The notes beneath the pieces were generated by a model. That model had not been told where the DNA came from. It worked only from the letters and a program-made list of their open reading frames with translations, and made no database searches. Positions 60,027 through 64,000 of a stretch of 64,000 nt of DNA are shown in pieces. Origin of the DNA: Cardiocondyla obscurior (Eukaryota; Arthropoda; Insecta; Hymenoptera; Formicidae). Location: assembly GCF_019399895.1 (NCBI RefSeq), contig NC_091886.1, positions 2,914,001-2,978,000 of the forward strand, written 5' to 3'. Position numbers and translations under genes: made by a program. Within the stretch, counting starts at the first letter, position 1. Every line of letters begins with the position of its first letter.

Positions 60027-62940
60027 GGTAGACGCGCGAGCGCGCAGCGCAATTGGCTCCGCCGTGCGCGCGGGAAATGATTGGTCAATTTAATCCTAGA
60101 ATGCGCGCCGCATTAAGCATTCAAACGGCGTTCAGTGCCTATTAACCAACTGCCCGGTGACAAGAAAGGAGACGTTCACGGCTACCGTTGTTCTCTAACA
60201 GAATTTTCGTCTTTCTTCTTTCCCATTACTCATTTGACTAATTAATCCACGGAGCCATTCCCCTTTTCGGCGGCAAAGACGGCAAATTTTCGACCTTCGA
60301 ATAAAATCGCGCGAAGTATTTCTTTCTTTTTTTTTTTTTTTTTTTTTTTTTTCTTTCCTCTCTTGTATATCTTTTCTTTTACTTTGTGTTTGATTTATAT
60401 ATGTTACGTATTCGTACTTATTTAAAATACCGCCTCCCGGTAATTTAATTGCAATTGTAATACTTTATTAGAATTTTTATAACTACGTTTTTTTACAAGT
60501 TTGAAATTTCTTTTAACGTTAGTTACGCCTTTGTCTTTTCCCCTACTTCCGTGGCTTCATCGGGTACTTCGTGCCGCCACTTTTTTCCTCTCCCACTCGT
60601 TCTGAGTCAATTTACCAATTGAAATCAGTGTCGGTCGCGGTACTGAATAGTCCGCCAACCGACGGCGAATGATCTTGTTTCTCCTCTTTCCCCTTCGTCT
60701 ATCTAGATAGAAGCTGTTATCAAACCATTCACCGGTCCAGCGAGGCCCTCGTTCAAATCCCGCGACGAGATTGTGCGTTCTCGTCGCGAATTAAATTCCA
60801 CGATCGAAATTGACTGACGAAAACCGAAGTAAAAAGAGAAGCAAGGAAGAGGGGAAGGATAAAAGAATACCTTGGACGTTTTACTTTATGAATTAAAGAA
60901 ACAGAGTAAAAGGTAAGAATTATAACCAAGACCATTGATTGATCGATAAGTCATTTAATTTACAAAATGTTTTTACTTCTATCTGTGCTCTGGTCGAACA
61001 CATTTTTTTAATATTATACCGTTTTTGTTTTAGGTCCACGTCGATCACACCTACTAGCAGGTAAAGTAATCGTGTCGAAGTGAGTTTTTAAAATCATCAC
61101 CTACGGCACTACTACTTAGCCTGCAAGCAAACCACTGAATTGAGAATATCATTAATTGTTTCTCTTAAAATCGTATATTCGTGAAGAATGGAATTCGCGT
61201 TATTAGAAATATTGTAGCACGTTATATTGCGTAAATCAGATATTGATATTGATAGGGGCATATTATTGCCAGGAATATAAAGTAAAGAGCTAGTTAAGTA
61301 TCTTTAAAGTGTTTCCATTGTCGTTAAAAATGTGCATTGGTTATAATTTTTTTTTAAAAGAGATATTATGAATGTAATTTATAGACATGAAAAGAACAGT
61401 TAGACTTGTGAACGCACCAACGAGCGTTTTAATCTCGTTTCGCCCATTGTTACGGTCACAAATCGAAATGTCCTTATTATTACAAATATTTTCACGACAT
61501 ATATTTTAGTTCTAACAAATCTGAAACAAGATAGGCATAAAATTAATATATGTTTATAAAAAGAACGTTATATAAGTGGAAGATTAATTATTGAAGGCTC
61601 AGGGTTAAAGTTCCTCGGAGAAATTAACTAATTAATTATCATAAAATTTATCTTTAAAAATTAAAGTAATAAAATTAAATTTAAAAAATATATGCAAACA
61701 AAACTTTAATAACGGGTATGCCACTTACGTTTCTTGAAATACTATAGTCGTTTAATAACGACCACGACTTTCCCATGCGGGTCTATTTTACCAAAGTAAA
61801 ACGATATTGCTTCACAATGTCGGTTATTTGCTTTTTTATTTCCTCTCATCTTTTGATCAAACGTGCGAACAAGTCGACCGTGTGAAGAAAAAAAAAAAAA
61901 AGAAACCCACTTTTAAATAATGATAAAAGTTATCCTGAAAACTGAAACTCAGATCACTGTTCTTAACGAAGTCGTACATATCGGGAAAGTATTATTTTTC
62001 AATTGAAACCTATTTTTCTATTTCCGCAGAGAGAATTGTATTTTAATATACGTCTTGCTGAATACTCCACGGTCTACGCGGATGATTTACGTACTGTAAA
62101 AGCTAATTTCAGTCTTTACTACCAGTGCTTCACACAACTATCAATCCACTTTGACACGTCGTAGGAATATGATTGGTATCTATATGTAGCAGCAGCCCCA
62201 GGAATGCCACGAGAAATTGCCAACAAGTTACACATGCACAGGTGTTTCTTAAGATATCACGTGTGTCTGTTACCATATGTCCGTCTGTCCGCATGTCTCC
62301 GCGTTTCATATCACTTTGTATTCGAGATCTTTCGTTAACTCTTTTTCAAACAAATTTTATTTCGTATTCTCTTAACATCATAAAGCGATAGTTTAATACT
62401 TAGACTTTTTTATTATATCAAACCATTATTAGTAAATAAAATTACACTTAATTAATTAAAAAAAAAATATTGAGCAAGATAGAATGCATATAATAGAAAA
62501 AAATATAACTTTAAAGAGTCCAAGTTTTACCGAGCTACGGTTTGCCGAAAGCGATTCAGGGGAGCTAAGTGTTATTAAATTGGATAGAATGCGATGCGTG
62601 GGCCCAGGCCGGATACTCGCCGAATGAATCTCATCCCAAGAGAGAGGAAGTCCGAATTAAGTCGAGAGTAGCTACTGTCAAGGGGTTACAACCGAGTTCT
62701 CTCTGGTATCCTATACAAACGATCCTATATGAACTTATCGCGACCCTATTCGTTTCTTGATTGATCGATAATATTTTAATGAATAATGGTACTGTAAAAG
62801 TATTCTCGTATTTTATCAAGTTGAGCTGTAAAATAACGAATGATAAAAACAAAATTAATAGAAAGTTGATAACATATATTACATCATACATTAATTATTA
62901 TATAAAATATTTTACAATGTTTTTAATAAATTACATCACA
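60027..62940. other. Intergenic DNA between the leftward promoter and the Vps51 3' end
   Basis: CpG-rich to about 60200, then AT-rich. It contains a 10-bp perfect stem hairpin (60761-60770 with 60779-60788), a possible small plus-strand exon (61034-61079, acceptor TTGTTTTAG, donor GTGAGT), and a higher-GC block at 62510-62760 described in the findings. No gene supported. Confidence 0.6.
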
Positions 62941-62943
62941 TAT

Positions 62944-62949
62944 TTTATT
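62944..62949 (-). terminator. Vps51: Candidate Vps51 polyadenylation signal AATAAA
   Basis: AATAAA on the minus strand, about 63 nt past the Vps51 stop codon. This is the first such hexamer downstream, in an AT-rich stretch. The cleavage site was not determined. Confidence 0.4.
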
Positions 62950-63011
62950 ACCTATGTGTTTGCTATAATTTTTTATGTCATTGTACGAGACAATGTGTAA
63001 ATATTTATAAC

Positions 63012-63120
63012 TCAACCTCTCTCGCAAATAATGTCCACCACACTGGGCTCCATCAAAACCGGGTCCAAGCATCTATGCACCGCGCTACCTAAAATCTCGT
63101 CCAGCAAAAAGTGAACCACG
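63012..63120 (-). CDS. Vps51: Vps51 (GARP/EARP complex subunit), terminal exon
   Basis: The minus-strand acceptor TTGTTTGTAG precedes C-GTG-GTT, completing a split Asn codon. The exon encodes VVHFLLDEILGSAVHRC, then LDPVLMEPSVVDIICERG and stop TGA (63014-63012). The MEPSVV-x-ICERG ending is the conserved C-terminus of Vps51 (Drosophila fat-free). Vps51 is the small subunit that links Vps52/53/54 (GARP) or Vps50 (EARP) and helps tether endosome-derived vesicles at the TGN. Confidence 0.93.
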
Positions 63121-63207
63121 CTACAAACAATAAGAATAACGTAAATAATATATTTATATTATTAAAATAGGAACATATAAATTTATAAAGTTAAACGAAA
63201 TTCTTAC

Positions 63208-63320
63208 TTCTCGTCTGAAACAAATGGCCACAAGTAAAGTTGCAAATAATGAGTATCCACTTGGATTTGTTGTAAGCCATACTTGCTGAATGTTCGCAGC
63301 CTCACACATTCGAGGAAAGT
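63208..63320 (-). CDS. Vps51: Vps51, penultimate exon
   Basis: 113 nt on the minus strand, phase 0 in and phase 2 out; acceptor TCTACACAG just above 63320, donor GTAAGAA just below 63208. It encodes TFLECVRLRTFSKYGLQQIQ then VDTHYLQLYLWPFVSDE, the highly conserved Vps51 block; most family members have Trp-Arg where this gene has Trp-Pro. The 105-aa ATG-started ORF over this stretch (63154-63471) is in another frame. Confidence 0.94.
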
Positions 63321-63774
63321 CTGTGTAGATAAAAATATAAAAATTGATAATAAAGATACAATGAATATTAATATAAGAACTTTTTTTTATATAACATAAT
63401 AATATTTTATAATCTTGTCGTGACAAAATTACGGCTGCATATAAAATAATTGATTTCGTATTTCTAGTCAACTAGATGTAAGCGTAGCAAACCCACGAAA
63501 CATATTGCGTAGTGAATGATGATAGAGTTGAAAGAATGAATCAACTTTATAAAGTGAATAATGACCGTGCTATTTTGTCATTGCGACTACTCTGCACCTG
63601 AGCGATCATTACGCCAGTACATTGCCTACTAAAAATACTATTCTGCACGAAGTTTTACCATTTCAAATATCAGCGAATATAAAAATTATTAAAAATTAAA
63701 CAAATATATTATATTAAATAAAATAGAATTTATAATTATTAAATTCTTAAATTTTAATATATTATTAGTATTAC

Positions 63775-63952
63775 CTTTAAACCTATTTTAATAATTCCTG
63801 TAAGAATAGATGCCTTGTTGAATTGTACAGATGAAAATATTTCAATTCGTTCGGAGAACAATTTGTGAATATTCGTCACCAGAGAAGAATCGATATGACT
63901 AGGTGTATAGGACGACCAATTTGATCTGTAGTGTTGCCTGGATATACTAACA
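63775..63952 (-). CDS. Vps51: Vps51, internal exon (gene continues past the window)
   Basis: 178 nt on the minus strand, phase 2 in and phase 0 out; acceptor TTTTTTCTAG above 63952, donor GTAATA below 63775. It encodes a variable SISRQHYRSNWSSYTPSH stretch, then the conserved HIDSSLVTNIHKLFSERIEI and SILTGIIKIGLK, which joins the next exon directly. The N-terminal part, including the Vps51/Vps67 coiled-coil, lies beyond 64000. Confidence 0.92.
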
Positions 63953-64000
63953 CTAGAAAAAAAAATGTTTTTGTTACATTTTCAAAAGTCATCGATTTAA

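Noticed and set aside
60745..60765. GTTCAAATCC as the B box of a tRNA
   Set aside because: The flanking 5-bp T-stem does not pair and no acceptor stem or anticodon arm can be drawn.

Overview
This is a eukaryotic window, almost certainly from an insect. The long, AT-rich introns and intergenic DNA are mixed with CpG-dense patches (CG is not depleted), and all introns are GT-AG. The proteins are clearest against insect families. I infer a hymenopteran, ant-like genome, but the sequence does not prove this. There are no bacterial, CRISPR or phage features.

Two protein-coding genes can be read with confidence. (1) The 3' part of a Furin-like protease 2 gene (Fur2, related to PCSK5/PCSK6) runs on the + strand from 24777 to 42551. 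I recovered 14 exons that join in frame across every junction (3849 nt, 1282 codons plus stop). They encode the second half of the prodomain, an RKKR activation site, a complete Asp/His/Asn/Ser subtilisin-like domain, the P domain, a Ser-rich linker, about ten Cys-rich furin-like repeats, one membrane span and a short tail with a Tyr motif and an acidic cluster. The signal-peptide and first prodomain exon(s) were not found and probably lie upstream of the window. If so, 1-24776 is mostly a very long first intron. (2) The last three coding exons of Vps51 (GARP/EARP tethering subunit) run on the - strand from 63952 down to a stop at 63012. The gene continues beyond the right edge.

Layout: 1-24776 holds no gene I can support, only CpG-dense patches, poly-T tracts, a 28-bp tandem duplication and other small repeats. 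24777-42551 is Fur2. The 6.4-kb Fur2 intron 28383-34738 contains a tandemly duplicated locus (about 29.05-31.22 kb): three related copies of one unit, two of them about 370 bp apart, and two copies of a 475-bp unit. Both types carry splice-site-like signals at equivalent places on the - strand. This is the best candidate here for an undescribed transcribed locus. 42552-44304 is the probable Fur2 3' UTR and contains a 225-bp palindromic MITE-like element. 44305-62900 is intergenic. It holds a 129-bp near-perfect palindrome (56278-56406), candidate - strand exons near 55.5-56.9 kb, and a TATA+Inr promoter reading leftward from about 59994. The rest is AT-rich and I see nothing else in it.

Fur2 and Vps51 are both secretory/endosomal-system genes: Fur2 is a membrane convertase expected to cycle through the trans-Golgi network (TGN), and GARP/Vps51 returns such cargo to the TGN. 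They are convergent (tail to tail) and about 20 kb apart, so the link is thematic and not evidence of co-regulation.
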